64,000 bases of DNA from CAISIP01 sp031396205 (GCA_031396205.1 JANNKH010000103.1:100981-164980); one strand, 5' to 3'; positions 51,892-61,360 are shown, numbered from the stretch's first letter. Numbers and translations are program-made. Notes: generated from the sequence alone by a model not told the origin.

Positions 51892-53557
51892 ACCCCTCCC
51901 GTCGCGCGCATCCAGCGCGCAGCCTTCTCCGCAATCATCAGTGTCGGTGCATTGGTGTTGCCGCTGGTGATGGTCGGCATGACGCTGGCATCCACCACCC
52001 GCAGGCCCGTTACGCCGCGCACCCGCAAACGCGCATCGACCACGGCGTGCGGGTCATCGTCGCGACCCATTTTGGCCGTGCCCACCGGATGGAAGATGGT
52101 GGTGGCGATGTCGCCAGCCAGGCGCGCCAGCTCCTCGTCGCTCTGGAACTGCACGCCCGGCTTCCATTCCTGCGGCTGGTAGGGCGCCAACGCCGGCTGG
52201 GCTGGGCTGCGATTGCGCGCACCTGGCGCAGGCTGTTGGCCGCGATCAGGCGGTCCTGGTCGGTGCTGAGGTAGTTCGGTGCAATGGCCGGCGCGTCGTC
52301 GGCCGATGCGCTGCGGATGCGGATGCTGCCGCGGCTGGTCGGGTTCAGGTTGCAGACGCTGGCAGTAAATGCCGGGAACGCGTGCAGCGGGTCGCCAAAC
52401 GCATCCAGGCTCAGCGGTTGCACATGGTATTGCAGGTTGGCATGCGGCTGGGCAGCGTCGGAACGGGTGAATGCGCCCAGTTGGCTGGGCGACATGCTCA
52501 TCGGGCCGGTGCGCCGGAGCAGGTATTGCAGACCGATCGCTGCCTTGCCCAGCAGGCTGTTGGCCAGCGTATTGAGCGTGCGCGTGCCCTGGACCTTGAA
52601 CACGGCTCGGATCTGCAAATGGTCCTGCAGGTTGGCGCCCACTCCTGGTGAATCCGTTACCACGTCTATGCCATGTTTGTGCAATAGCGTGGCTGGCCCA
52701 ATGCCCGACCGCTGCAGCAGTTGCGGCGATCCGACCGCGCCTGCACACAACACCACCTCGGACTTTGCCGTGATTTCGACTCGATCGCCACCGCGCCGCA
52801 CAACCACGCCGGCGCACCGCGGCTGGCCCGAAGGACCCGGCTCGAACACCAGGCGCTCGGTCAGGGTTTCGGTCCACACCTGCAGATTCGTTCGGTGTCG
52901 CACGGGACGCAAAAACGCCTTGGACGCGTTCCAGCGCCAGCCCTCCTTCTGGTTGACCTCGAAGAACCCGACACCGAAGTTGTCGCCGGTATTGAAGTCG
53001 TCGGTAGCCGGAATGCCGGCCTGGGTCGCCGCGTTGGCGAAGGCCTCCAGGATGTCCCAGCGCAGTCGCTGCTTGTCGACGCGCCATTCGCCGCCATGGC
53101 CGTGCAAATCTGAAAAACGGTGTGCTCGCTGCTGCGGGTCGGCGCCGCCGTCCAGGCGGAAATGGTCTTCATGGGCCTTGAAATCGGGCACGCTGTTGGC
53201 CCAGTTCCAGTTGTCCTCGCCGGTCAGCGCGGCCCAATGGTCATAGTCGCGCGCCTGGCCGCGCATGTAGATCATGCCGTTGATCGATGAACAACCCCCC
53301 AGCGCCTTGCCGCGCGGGTAGCGCAGGCTGCGGCCATTCAAACCGGCCTCGGCCTCGGTCTGGTACAGCCAGTCGGTGCGCGGGTTGCCGATGCAATACA
53401 GGTAGCCGACGGGGATATGGATCCAGGGGTAGTTGTCCTTGCGGCCAGCCTCGATCAACAGCACCCGCCGGGCCGGGTTCTGGCTGAGCCGGTTCGCCAG
53501 CAGGCAGCCGGCGGTACCCGCGCCTACGATGATGGTGTCGAACGAGGTCTGGTCCAT
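51888..53557 (-). pseudogene. GMC oxidoreductase, frameshifted at a 5-bp repeat
   Basis: The frame begins as a normal GMC enzyme (TIIVGAGTAGCLLANRLS, PRGKALGGCSSINGMIYMRG, SPQLLQRSGIG) up to LRQVRAIAAQP near 52205. It then shifts and ends at 52010. The correct C-terminus (ALAPYQPQEWKPGVQFQ, IFHPVGTAKMG, SGNTNAPTLMIAEKAA) continues in another frame to 51888. Removing one unit of the (GGCTG)3 at 52195-52209 restores a full-length protein of about 555 residues. It may be a recent mutation, a phase switch, or a sequencing error. Its real stop overlaps the cyclase start. Confidence 0.9.
52195..52209. repeat. (GGCTG)3 pentanucleotide repeat at the frameshift site
   Basis: Three GGCTG units run without interruption inside the frameshifted GMC gene. 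Two units would give an intact frame, three shift it by two bases. Confidence 0.85.
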
Positions 53558-53630
53558 GCGTTGGCAGTGTCAGTTGGATGGAACGGTTGTGCCTGCGCCG
53601 GCCATTGGGCCAGGATCGGCGTGGCGTCAC

Positions 53631-53659
53631 GATACAGTCGCGGATACAGCGCGATACAG
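53631..53659. promoter_or_regulatory. three GATACAG direct repeats in the GMC/aldolase divergent gap
   Basis: GATACAG occurs at 53631, 53643 and 53653, spaced by 12 and 10 bp, about one helical turn. They lie in the 185-bp gap between the divergent GMC and class II aldolase genes. This arrangement would suit a regulator binding one face of the DNA; no regulator gene is adjacent. Confidence 0.45.
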
Positions 53660-53742
53660 TATAGGCAGCCGGTGGAAAGGCCCGCGCGTGCGCCGGTGTA
53701 TCAGCAAGAGGCAATCGTGTTGCCACCCGATGAAGGAAATCC

Positions 53743-54486
53743 ATGCCGGAGCCGAACCTGGAAACCCGCACCCGCATCGACCTTGCCATCGCCTTTCGCT
53801 GGGCAGCCCGGCTGGGCATGCATGAGTCGATTGCCAACCATTTCAGCGCGGCGGTGTCCGGCGACGGCGCGCGTTTCCTGCTCAACCCGGTCGGGGCCCA
53901 TTTCTCGCGCATCCGCGCCAGCGACCTGCTGCTGCTCGACGCCGCCGATCCGGACGTGGTGCGGGGCCCCAACGCACCCGACCCCACCGCGTGGTACCTG
54001 CACGCCGAGTTGCACCAGCGCCTGCCGCAGGCGCGCTGCATTTTGCATACCCATATGCCGCATGCCACGGCCTTGTGTTGTTTGCGGGATTTCGAGTTCC
54101 TGATGCTGGACCAGAACGCCTGCCGATTCCACGGACGCATCGCCTATGACCGGGACTACAGCGGCATGGCGCTGGCGGCGTCCGAGGGCGCGCGGATTGC
54201 CGGCCTGCTCGATGGCGGCAAGAGCGTGCTGTTCATGGGCAACCATGGCGTTATCGTCGTCGCGCCATCGGTGGCGCAGGCCTTCGACGAGCTGTACTAC
54301 CTGGAAAAAGCGGCTCAGCTGCAGGTGCTGGCGCTGTCCACAGGCCGTGCGCTGGCGCTGATTCCCGAGCCGGTCGCCGCCATGGCCGGTGCGCAGTGGA
54401 ACAACTACCCGACGCGTTTTTCCGAACTGCATTTTCAGGCGCTCAAGGACATCCTGGACCTGCAGGAGCCGGACTACGCCGATTGA
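53743..54486 (+). CDS. class II aldolase/adducin family protein
   Basis: This 247-residue protein has the zinc-site histidines of the class II aldolase family in ILHTHMPHATAL (about residues 100-112) and a third histidine in FMGNHGVIVVAPSV. There is an upstream acidic residue in WYLHAELHQRLP. Members cleave sugar phosphates or decarboxylate/isomerise related compounds, and the substrate is unknown. It is divergent from the GMC gene and could belong to the same alcohol/sugar catabolism. It is complete. Confidence 0.88.
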   Translation: MPEPNLETRTRIDLAIAFRWAARLGMHESIANHFSAAVSGDGARFLLNPVGAHFSRIRASDLLLLDAADPDVVRGPNAPDPTAWYLHAELHQRLPQARCILHTHMPHATALCCLRDFEFLMLDQNACRFHGRIAYDRDYSGMALAASEGARIAGLLDGGKSVLFMGNHGVIVVAPSVAQAFDELYYLEKAAQLQVLALSTGRALALIPEPVAAMAGAQWNNYPTRFSELHFQALKDILDLQEPDYAD

Positions 54487-54844
54487 TCCGTGCCAGTGCC
54501 TGTTGAGCGATCCCGGATCGGCGCGCTGGGACGAACCAGCCTGCGCAGCACCTCGTCCCGGTCCATGCCGAGGTTGATCCGGTTGACGTTTTTCCTGTGC
54601 AACAGCTGCGCCAACCGGATGGTACTTGCGGGTACAAGTCCGGCTCGGGATACTGCGCGGCCACCGCCGGGTCGCTGCGAGCCGGCCCGTTCGCCCCGGC
54701 GCCAGGGCGGCGCTGCATCCGTTGGGCCGCCGGCTGCGTAGTACAGATGAGATGATGGGAGCGCCGGTATGACGCTTCCAGCCTGATGCACCCCCGGGAC
54801 CGGCCGCGCCTTCACCGAAAGAGTCACGATTGCCCAATAACCTG
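54487..54844. other. 358-bp intergenic region
   Basis: No coding frame, terminator or promoter is convincing here. Short minus-strand frames have no recognisable content. Confidence 0.4.
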
Positions 54845-55726
54845 ATGATCCGTTACCCAATGCGGCTGACAGCCTTGCTCGCTATCGCGATGGCCTTGTT
54901 GTTGAGTGGCTGTTCCGGCACCGGCGTGCTCAACGCGGTGACGGCTAGCAGCGGCTACACGCTGCAATCCGACGTCGCCTACGGTGCGCTGCCGCGCCAG
55001 AAGCTCGACATCTACACGCCGACGGCAACCAAGCCGGCGGCCGGCTGGCCTGCCGTGGTGTTCTTCTACGGCGGTTCGTGGAACACCGGCGAACGCGCCG
55101 ACTACCAGTTTGTGGCCGCGGCCCTGGCAGGGCGCGGGGTGATGACCCTGGTCGCCGACTATCGGCTCTACCCCGAGGTGCGTTACCCCGATTTCCTGGC
55201 CGACAGCGCACAGGCGCTGGCCTACGGTCTCGACCAGGTTGTGCGTCTGGGGGGCGACCCGAAGCGGGTGTTCGTGATGGGCCACAGCGCCGGCGGCTAC
55301 AACGCGGCAATGCTGGCGCTCGATGCGCGCTGGCTCAATGCCGCCGGCCATGCGCCGGGCGAGCTCGCGGGCTGGATCGGACTGGCCGGCCCCTACGACT
55401 TCTTCCCGACCGGGAACCCCGACGCGCAGCCCGTGTTCTTCCACCCGAACTACCCCGCGCAGGCACAGCCCATTGGGTTCACACCGCCAGACGCACCGCG
55501 CAGCTTTCTCGCCGCCCCGGTGGACGACCCGCTGGTCAGTCCGCAACGCAGCACCTTGCAGCTGGCGAACAAGCTGCAGGCGGCAGGAGTGCCGGTGACG
55601 CTGAAGTTCTACCAACGCGCCAGCCACATAACCCTGATCGGCGCATTCGCCTGGCCGCTACGCTGGATCGCGCCGGTGCTGGACGATGTGCAGGCTTTCA
55701 TCAACACCGCAGCGCCGGCGCGCTAG
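54845..55726 (+). CDS. alpha/beta hydrolase lipoprotein (carboxylesterase type)
   Basis: The product (293 residues) has a lipoprotein signal peptide (LTALLAIAMALLLSGC) and an esterase core: oxyanion motif FFYGGSWNTG, nucleophile GHSAGGYN, acid in the DDPLV region and histidine in RASHITLIGAF. Such proteins are membrane-anchored esterases of unknown natural substrate. An ATG at 54860 gives an equally good signal peptide. It is 25 bp upstream of the acyltransferase gene and probably cotranscribed. Confidence 0.85.
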   Translation: MIRYPMRLTALLAIAMALLLSGCSGTGVLNAVTASSGYTLQSDVAYGALPRQKLDIYTPTATKPAAGWPAVVFFYGGSWNTGERADYQFVAAALAGRGVMTLVADYRLYPEVRYPDFLADSAQALAYGLDQVVRLGGDPKRVFVMGHSAGGYNAAMLALDARWLNAAGHAPGELAGWIGLAGPYDFFPTGNPDAQPVFFHPNYPAQAQPIGFTPPDAPRSFLAAPVDDPLVSPQRSTLQLANKLQAAGVPVTLKFYQRASHITLIGAFAWPLRWIAPVLDDVQAFINTAAPAR

Positions 55727-55751
55727 GCGGCAGTCTTGCCGGGCCCAGAAA

Positions 55752-56618
55752 ATGTCCCGTGCGGCCGACCCGCTGACCGATATCAATCTGGACGACCTGC
55801 TCGATGCACTCGGGCTGCTGTCGCTGCGCGGTGCCTTGCCGCGGGTGCTGCTGCGCCCGGCGGTGCAGCGCTTCACGCGTATCGTGCGGGCGTTCGACGA
55901 CCGGGTCGGCGCCACGGGGCTTGCCGCCGCCAGTGCGTGGGTGCTGGGGCGCCTGGCCGGTGGCCTGCAGGTCGCAGGGCGCTCGCACATTCCGGCGCGC
56001 GGGCCATTGCTAGTGCTGGCGAACCATCCCGGCATGACCGATACGGCGGCCCTGTTCGCAAGCCTGCCGATGCGACCCGACCTGCGCGTGATTGCGCGCG
56101 ACCGGCCTTTCCTGCGCGCATTGCCGCATGCGAGTGCCAGTCTGCTCCTTGTGGCCGACGCAGACGATGCCTCGCGCGCCCGTGTCCTCTATGCGGGCCT
56201 GAAGCACCTGCGCCGTGGTGGTGCCTTGTTGACGTTTCCCGCTGGCGAAATCGAACCCGACCCGGCCGCCGCAGGTACCTGGTCGGCAGTCGACGCCTTG
56301 CAGGCCTGGTCGGGCAGTTTCACGGTGTTTGCGCGTGCGGCGCCCGAGACGTGCATCGTCACGGCCATCGTCAGCCAGGTGGTGTCCCCCCAGGCGCTGC
56401 GCCATCCGCTGACGCGATTGCGGCGTGACGCTGCCGACCGGGAAAAGCTGGCCGCGGCGATGCAGATCCTGTGGCCGCCTTACCAGGCGATGCCGGCACG
56501 CGTGGCATTTTCTGCGCCGCTTGCCGCGCACGCGCATGACCCGGCCGAGTTGCGTCAGACCATCCTGGCATTGGCCAGCGCATTGATCGCAAATCCGGCG
56601 GCGGCATGGGAGCACTGA
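55752..56618 (+). CDS. PlsC-like 1-acylglycerol-3-phosphate acyltransferase
   Basis: The 288-residue protein has the acyltransferase motifs NHPGMTD (H92, D97) and FPAGE (block III), with the phosphate-binding ARDRPF (about residues 115-120). Such enzymes acylate lysophospholipids or other hydroxyl acceptors at the inner membrane. The N-terminal 80 residues are not typical of PlsC. The following gene begins about 70 bp later, so it may be part of the group that ends with the RibD-C reductase. Confidence 0.83.
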   Translation: MSRAADPLTDINLDDLLDALGLLSLRGALPRVLLRPAVQRFTRIVRAFDDRVGATGLAAASAWVLGRLAGGLQVAGRSHIPARGPLLVLANHPGMTDTAALFASLPMRPDLRVIARDRPFLRALPHASASLLLVADADDASRARVLYAGLKHLRRGGALLTFPAGEIEPDPAAAGTWSAVDALQAWSGSFTVFARAAPETCIVTAIVSQVVSPQALRHPLTRLRRDAADREKLAAAMQILWPPYQAMPARVAFSAPLAAHAHDPAELRQTILALASALIANPAAAWEH

Positions 56619-56687
56619 TCCTGGCGTGCTCTGCGATACTGTTTCGGTCCGCCAGGGATGCGGCTTGCGGGCAACCCCAGCCAGACC

Positions 56688-57608
56688 ATGCAACCCGATA
56701 AGCTCTCTTTCCTACCGCCGGCCTCGTCTGCGCCGCAGGCCGGTGTTGACGGTGTCTGGGCGGCTTGCCTGGCCGTCGCCGCTACGCGCCGGGCCGGCGC
56801 GCAGGCGATGGTGGCGCAGCATGGCCGATTGCGCCGGACCAATGCCGATGGCTGGATACTGGATGGCGCGGCGGATCCTGCAGCACAAACGCTTTTGGAG
56901 CTGCTCAAGCCCATGCTCGATTGCCGACCCGACACGCAGCCCTGGGTGATCGGCCAGTTGGGCCAGAGTCTGGATGGCTGCATCGCAACCCGGAGCGGCG
57001 ATGCGCGTTTCGTCAACGGGCCTCAGATCCTGACCCACCTGCATCGGCTGCGCGCGCTCGCCGATGCGGTCATCGTGGGCGCGGGCACGGTGGCGATCGA
57101 CGATCCGCAATTGACGGTGCGCCATGTGCCGGGGCCCCATCCGGTGCGGGTCCTGTTCGATCCGCAGCTGCAGTTGGCGCGTTACGCCCGGACGGCGCGG
57201 GTTTTCAGTGACGCAGCAGCGCCGTTGTTGTGGCTGTGTGACGCGCGCTGGGGGCCCGAGGCCAGCGCGCTGGTGGGGCCGCAACGGGTGTTGGCAGTGC
57301 CGAACCTGGTACGTGACGACGGTACGCCCGCGCTCGCGAGCGGGCTTGCAGCGCTGTTTGCGCGTGGCCTGCGGCTGCTGTTCGTCGAAGGCGGCGGTGT
57401 GACGGTGTCGCATTTTCTGGCCCAGGGTGCGCTGGACCGCCTGCATTTGGCAGTGGCGCCGCTGATCATCGGCAACGGTCGCCCCGGCCTGCGCGTGCCG
57501 GGCGCGGCCCGCCTGGCCGATTGCCGGCGTCCGCCATTCAAGGTGTTTCCGATGGGCGCCGACCAATTGTGGGATCTGGACCTGGCCGCCGCGCTGGCAG
57601 CGCCATAA
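56688..57608 (+). CDS. RibD C-terminal/dihydrofolate-reductase-fold reductase
   Basis: The last two-thirds of this 306-residue protein form the RibD-C fold: GQLGQSLDGCIATRSGDARFVNG, DAVIVGAGTVAIDDPQLTVR, LLFVEGGGVTVSHFL and LHLAVAPLIIGNGRPG. RibD-C reduces the ribosyl group of an aminopyrimidine with NADPH; relatives act on pterins. The first 90 residues are a different domain without the deaminase motifs, so this is not a riboflavin RibD. It converges with and overlaps the methyltransferase gene by 71 bp. Its neighbours include a pterin synthase homologue, suggesting a pterin-like substrate. Confidence 0.85.
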   Translation: MQPDKLSFLPPASSAPQAGVDGVWAACLAVAATRRAGAQAMVAQHGRLRRTNADGWILDGAADPAAQTLLELLKPMLDCRPDTQPWVIGQLGQSLDGCIATRSGDARFVNGPQILTHLHRLRALADAVIVGAGTVAIDDPQLTVRHVPGPHPVRVLFDPQLQLARYARTARVFSDAAAPLLWLCDARWGPEASALVGPQRVLAVPNLVRDDGTPALASGLAALFARGLRLLFVEGGGVTVSHFLAQGALDRLHLAVAPLIIGNGRPGLRVPGAARLADCRRPPFKVFPMGADQLWDLDLAAALAAP

Positions 57609-58497
57609 GGTCCACATGCCCCACGCGCAAATGCGTGTGGCCGATCGATGCCATGCGCCGGGCCTGCCAGGCGCGCACGTCATCGAAGGCGTCCGGCTGC
57701 TGCGCGATGGCGGCGTCGGCCATGCCCTCGATCATTGCCGCCAGCATGGCCGGTGCGTGCGGCTGGTCGCCGGCCGCGTCGATCATCCAGTCGCTGCGGG
57801 CCTGTACTACCGCGTAGTGCGCAGCCGCGAGGCAACGGTCGGCATGCGAGCCGGCCGCGGGCCCCAGCGCCGGGCCGAGTCCCTTGTCGCGCCGCTGGTG
57901 CTGGGCGAACAGCCGGTGCACGGTGGCATCGGCCGCGTCGGGCGGTTGCCACTCGGTGCGGCCGTCGACCGTCAACGCGCACAACACTGCGGTTCCGGCG
58001 CCGCTTGCCTGGTTGATCAGTTTGTCGAGCCAGCCGGCCGAAACCAGGTCGAGCAGCGCCGAGGCCGTTATGAGATCGGGTTGCCCGAGGGCGATGCTGT
58101 CCAGGCCGCTGGCAAGATCGACGCAGACCGTGACCAGTTTGGCGCTGAACCCGGCGCCTTCGATGCGCAGCCCGGCGCCTTGACCTTGGCCGGTGTCGAT
58201 CCGGTAGCCGTGTTCTCGCGCCCACCGGGCCATGGCGTGAGGCAGCGCAGCGAGCAGGGCAGGGTCGTGGTCGACCAGGCGCCAGGTCTGTGCGCCGCCC
58301 AAACGCGGTGCCAGCGCGCGCAGATTGGCGCCGGTGCCGCAGGCCAGGTCCAGCACGGACAGCGGTGGCGGCAGGCCCGATGTGGCGCGTGGTCGCAGCG
58401 CATCGACATGCCGGCCGAGCGCCGGCCAGGCCAGCGCGCGCGCGGCCTCATCAAAGGGTTCGCGCAGCGTCAGCCAGTCGGCGCTGAATCTGGTCAT
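57538..58497 (-). CDS. class I SAM-dependent methyltransferase
   Basis: The 319-residue protein has the SAM motif VLDLACGTGANLRAL (about residues 48-62) and the acidic LVDHDPALL that follows. It is in a run with the glycosyltransferase (four-base overlap) and the pterin synthase homologue. It overlaps the end of the RibD-C gene by 71 bp on the other strand. The acceptor cannot be named. Confidence 0.85.
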   Translation of the reverse strand: MTRFSADWLTLREPFDEAARALAWPALGRHVDALRPRATSGLPPPLSVLDLACGTGANLRALAPRLGGAQTWRLVDHDPALLAALPHAMARWAREHGYRIDTGQGQGAGLRIEGAGFSAKLVTVCVDLASGLDSIALGQPDLITASALLDLVSAGWLDKLINQASGAGTAVLCALTVDGRTEWQPPDAADATVHRLFAQHQRRDKGLGPALGPAAGSHADRCLAAAHYAVVQARSDWMIDAAGDQPHAPAMLAAMIEGMADAAIAQQPDAFDDVRAWQARRMASIGHTHLRVGHVDLMALPARRPGPDPTIGRRPSETP

Positions 58498-59600
58498 CGT
58501 ACGGGCCTTGCCATGGCGCCGTGCTCTATTGCGTCCAGCGCGGCTGCGAAACGCCCGACTGCCACGGGCCAGTCATGCAGGCATGCGCGCGCCTTGCGGG
58601 CACCTGCAGCCAGGGCCGCGCGCCAATGCGGGTCGTCGAGCAGGCGTGCCAGCGCGGCGCGCAACGCGGTGCCGTCACCCGGGGGCACCAGCGCTCCGGC
58701 ATCGGCGGGCACCGTCTGGGCGATCGCACCACCTGTGGTGCTGATGACCGGCAGGCCTCGCGCCAGCGCTTCGGCAAGTGCCATGCCGTAGCCTTCGTAA
58801 TGCGATGCCAGCACGAATGCGTCGGCGCGGGCGTACAGGGCCTGCAGCGCCGTGCTAGTCAGTTCGCCGTGCAGCAGCACGCGCTGCGCCAGTCCGAGCG
58901 CCGCGATGCGTGCGCGCAGGTCCCGGGTGGTCGCGGCATCGCGCTGGGTGTCGCCCACGCAGTGCAAGGTCCAGTTCCGGTCCTGCAGGCCGGCCAGGGC
59001 GTCGAGCAACAGCGCGTGCCCCTTGCGCGGCGTCAAACTGGCCACGCATAGCAGCGTACACGCTGCGCCATGGCTTGCATAGGCCGAACCCGCGGCCAGC
59101 GGCGCTGGCGTTGTGCCCGGCTCGACGACGTGGATGCGCGCCGGCGTTACGCCGTAGTCCGCCAGTGCAGCGGCGGTGCCTGCGCTGGTCACGATGACAC
59201 CCCGCGCCGTGGCCAGCGCGCGCCGCTCGCTGTTCAACAGCTGTTGCCGCCGCGCGGCTTCGAGCCCGGTCTCCAGCGCCAGTGGATGGTGCACCAGCGC
59301 CACCCAGCGCAGGCGCCGGGCATGCTGCAGCGCGATGTCCGGCAACGCGCCGAAGGCCAGTCCGTCGGCAACCACGCAGGCCGCGTCCGGCAACTGCGCA
59401 ACGCGCCTGGCAGCTGCGTCGCACGCGGCGCCATCGGGCCAGGGAAAATCGCCGGCCAGCGCAAGCAGGTCCACCTGCCAGCGCGCGCTGCGCAAACCCT
59501 CGACGATCCGGCGGTCGTAGATCGTGCCGCCGCTCACGCCGTCCAGCGTGCCGGGCAACATGAACACGATCCGGCGCGACGACGGGGCCTGGGTCATCAC
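58494..59600 (-). CDS. family 4 glycosyltransferase (GT-B fold)
   Basis: The 368-residue protein has the GT4 pattern: GTLDGVSGGTIYDRRIVEGL near the N-terminus, VASLTPRKGHALLLDAL, and the EX7E motif in SHYEGYGMALAEALARGLPVI near the C-terminus. GT4 enzymes transfer sugars from nucleotide donors with retention. It overlaps the methyltransferase gene by four bases and follows the pterin synthase homologue by 68 bp. A glycosylated, methylated small molecule is suggested, possibly a pterin. Confidence 0.88.
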   Translation of the reverse strand: MMTQAPSSRRIVFMLPGTLDGVSGGTIYDRRIVEGLRSARWQVDLLALAGDFPWPDGAACDAAARRVAQLPDAACVVADGLAFGALPDIALQHARRLRWVALVHHPLALETGLEAARRQQLLNSERRALATARGVIVTSAGTAAALADYGVTPARIHVVEPGTTPAPLAAGSAYASHGAACTLLCVASLTPRKGHALLLDALAGLQDRNWTLHCVGDTQRDAATTRDLRARIAALGLAQRVLLHGELTSTALQALYARADAFVLASHYEGYGMALAEALARGLPVISTTGGAIAQTVPADAGALVPPGDGTALRAALARLLDDPHWRAALAAGARKARACLHDWPVAVGRFAAALDAIEHGAMARPVR

Positions 59601-59668
59601 GCGGCGCTTATGAGAACGGCGTCAGGCTGTGCCTGTCGGCCGTGGCCCTTGGCGTGGACCAGGATGTC

Positions 59669-60073
59669 TCATGCGGGCAGGGCGCCTTCATAGGCCGCCC
59701 ATGCCACATGCGATTCGTGCAGGGTCACGCGCAATTGGCTCAGCGCGCCGGCATGGGGGCCGAGTGCACCTTCGCCGATGCGCGCCGCGACCCGGTCGAA
59801 AATAGCCTTGGCCATGAACTCCGTCGTCGTGTTGCGGCCCTGGAAATCCGGTTCGTCATCGAGGTTGCGAAAGTTGATCGCGGCCAGCACCTCGCGCAGC
59901 AGTTGCGTGGCCAGGCCGATATCGACGACGATGCCGTCCGGGTCAAGCTGCGTTCGCCGCATTTCCAGATCGACGACATAGGTCGCACCGTGCAGGCGCT
60001 GCGCCGGTCCGAACACCGCGCCCTGCAAGCTGTGGGCGATCATGCAATGGTCGCGGACGTTGACGCTGTACAT
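59669..60073 (-). CDS. divergent 6-pyruvoyl-tetrahydropterin/6-carboxytetrahydropterin synthase
   Basis: The 134-residue protein has the PTPS/QueD fold: DHCMIAHSL, RLHGATYVVDLEM, VVDIGLATQLL, RNLDDEPDFQGRNTTTEFMA and VTLHESHVAWAAYEG. The usual zinc site LHGH is LHGAT here, so one histidine is missing, and a catalytic His in the DH motif is replaced by Arg (NFRNLD). The glutamate in VTLHESHVA is kept. It may bind a different metal or catalyse an altered step. Its operon contains no queuosine genes. Confidence 0.85.
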   Translation of the reverse strand: MYSVNVRDHCMIAHSLQGAVFGPAQRLHGATYVVDLEMRRTQLDPDGIVVDIGLATQLLREVLAAINFRNLDDEPDFQGRNTTTEFMAKAIFDRVAARIGEGALGPHAGALSQLRVTLHESHVAWAAYEGALPA

Positions 60074-60088
60074 GGGCGGCTCTCTGGT

Positions 60089-61123
60089 TCAAGGGTAGTC
60101 GATACGGCAACACAAGGTGGCGTCCGGCCCGCTTGATGCGAGCCGTGACAACACCGAGGGCAGCTGCGCAAACGGTGCGGTGGCATTGACCAGGATGTCG
60201 AGTCGGGGATCGGTCAGCAGGGACAGCGCCAACGCGAGCCGACGGCGATGGTCCCAGCGCCCACGCTGGGCTTGGGCGACCTGACCCACCTGTGAACTCC
60301 TGAGCACGAGTCGCCGTGTATGGAAGGCCGCGCCGAGTGCCAGCGTGACGGTTTGGTCGCCGTACCAGCTCAACTCCAGCACGGTCGCCTCCATCGCGGC
60401 CAGATGCAGCGCCGTCGCCAATCCCGCGCTCTGGCCACTGGCGTGGATCACCAGGTCGGCGTCGCCGCAGGCATCGTCGGGCAATGCGAACTGCGCGCCC
60501 AGGGCCTGTGCAGCGTCCTGGCGCGCGGCCTGCGTGTCAACCAGCTGTACGGTACAGCCCGGTATGCGTGCCGCGAGATAGGCGACCAGCAGGCCGAGCA
60601 CGCCACCACCCACGACGGCAATACGGTCGCCGATATGCGGCGCGGCATCCCATAACGCATTGACGGCGGTCTCCATGTTGGCAGCCAGCACGGCGCGCGC
60701 GGGTGGAACGCCCTCGGGCAGCAGATGCACGGCCGGCACAGGCACTAGATACAGCGACTGGTGTGGAAACAGGCAGAACACCGGCCTGCCCAGCAGATTG
60801 GCCGGTCCCTGCTCGACCAGGCCGACATTGCTGTAGCCGTATTTCACCGGCGCCGGGAAGTCCCCGGCCTGAAACGGCGCGCGCATGCGCGCATATTCGC
60901 TGCTGGGCACTTCGCCCCGGAACACCCGCGACTCCGTGCCGCGGCTGATACCGCTGTGCAAGGCACGCACCAGAACCTGGTTGGGGCCAGCCGATGCGAC
61001 CTGCTCGTCGCGCAATTCGGCGTGGCCGGGTGCGACCAGCCAGCAGGCCTGCGCCGCCAGCGCGGCTTCGCCGCACGGCGCGTCGCGGGTCGTTCCAGCC
61101 AGGGGGGAGTCCGATGAACGCAT
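60089..61123 (-). CDS. MDR-family dehydrogenase (zinc-binding alcohol dehydrogenase-like)
   Basis: The 344-residue protein has a GroES-like domain (SGISRGTESRVFRGEVPSSEYARMRAP) and a Rossmann motif VVGGGVLGLLVAYLAA. The cysteine that binds catalytic zinc in alcohol dehydrogenases is Ser in SGISRG, so catalysis is probably zinc-free. The family recurs next to pterin synthase homologues and glycosyltransferases. It is the first gene of the minus-strand run, 15 bp before the pterin synthase homologue. The start at 61123 matches the sequence style of the rest; upstream codons look non-coding. Confidence 0.85.
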   Translation of the reverse strand: MRSSDSPLAGTTRDAPCGEAALAAQACWLVAPGHAELRDEQVASAGPNQVLVRALHSGISRGTESRVFRGEVPSSEYARMRAPFQAGDFPAPVKYGYSNVGLVEQGPANLLGRPVFCLFPHQSLYLVPVPAVHLLPEGVPPARAVLAANMETAVNALWDAAPHIGDRIAVVGGGVLGLLVAYLAARIPGCTVQLVDTQAARQDAAQALGAQFALPDDACGDADLVIHASGQSAGLATALHLAAMEATVLELSWYGDQTVTLALGAAFHTRRLVLRSSQVGQVAQAQRGRWDHRRRLALALSLLTDPRLDILVNATAPFAQLPSVLSRLASSGPDATLCCRIDYP

Positions 61124-61360
61124 GATGCGGACATGATGCCTCAAAGCGCAGCGCCCGCGCCCGCAGCGCACAGCGGTTGTCGCAGCGATACCACGCCGTC
61201 AACCGGACGCAGCGTGCGCGCTGTCGATTCTGCGGCAAAACACCCGCGTCCAATCGGACGGGTTGTCAGGCGCCCCGACTGTTTGGGGCGCGCCTGCAGG
61301 TTGCGCAGCCACATGCCGGTCGATGGGGGTACGAACCGATCGGGCCACCCGTGGCTTCGC

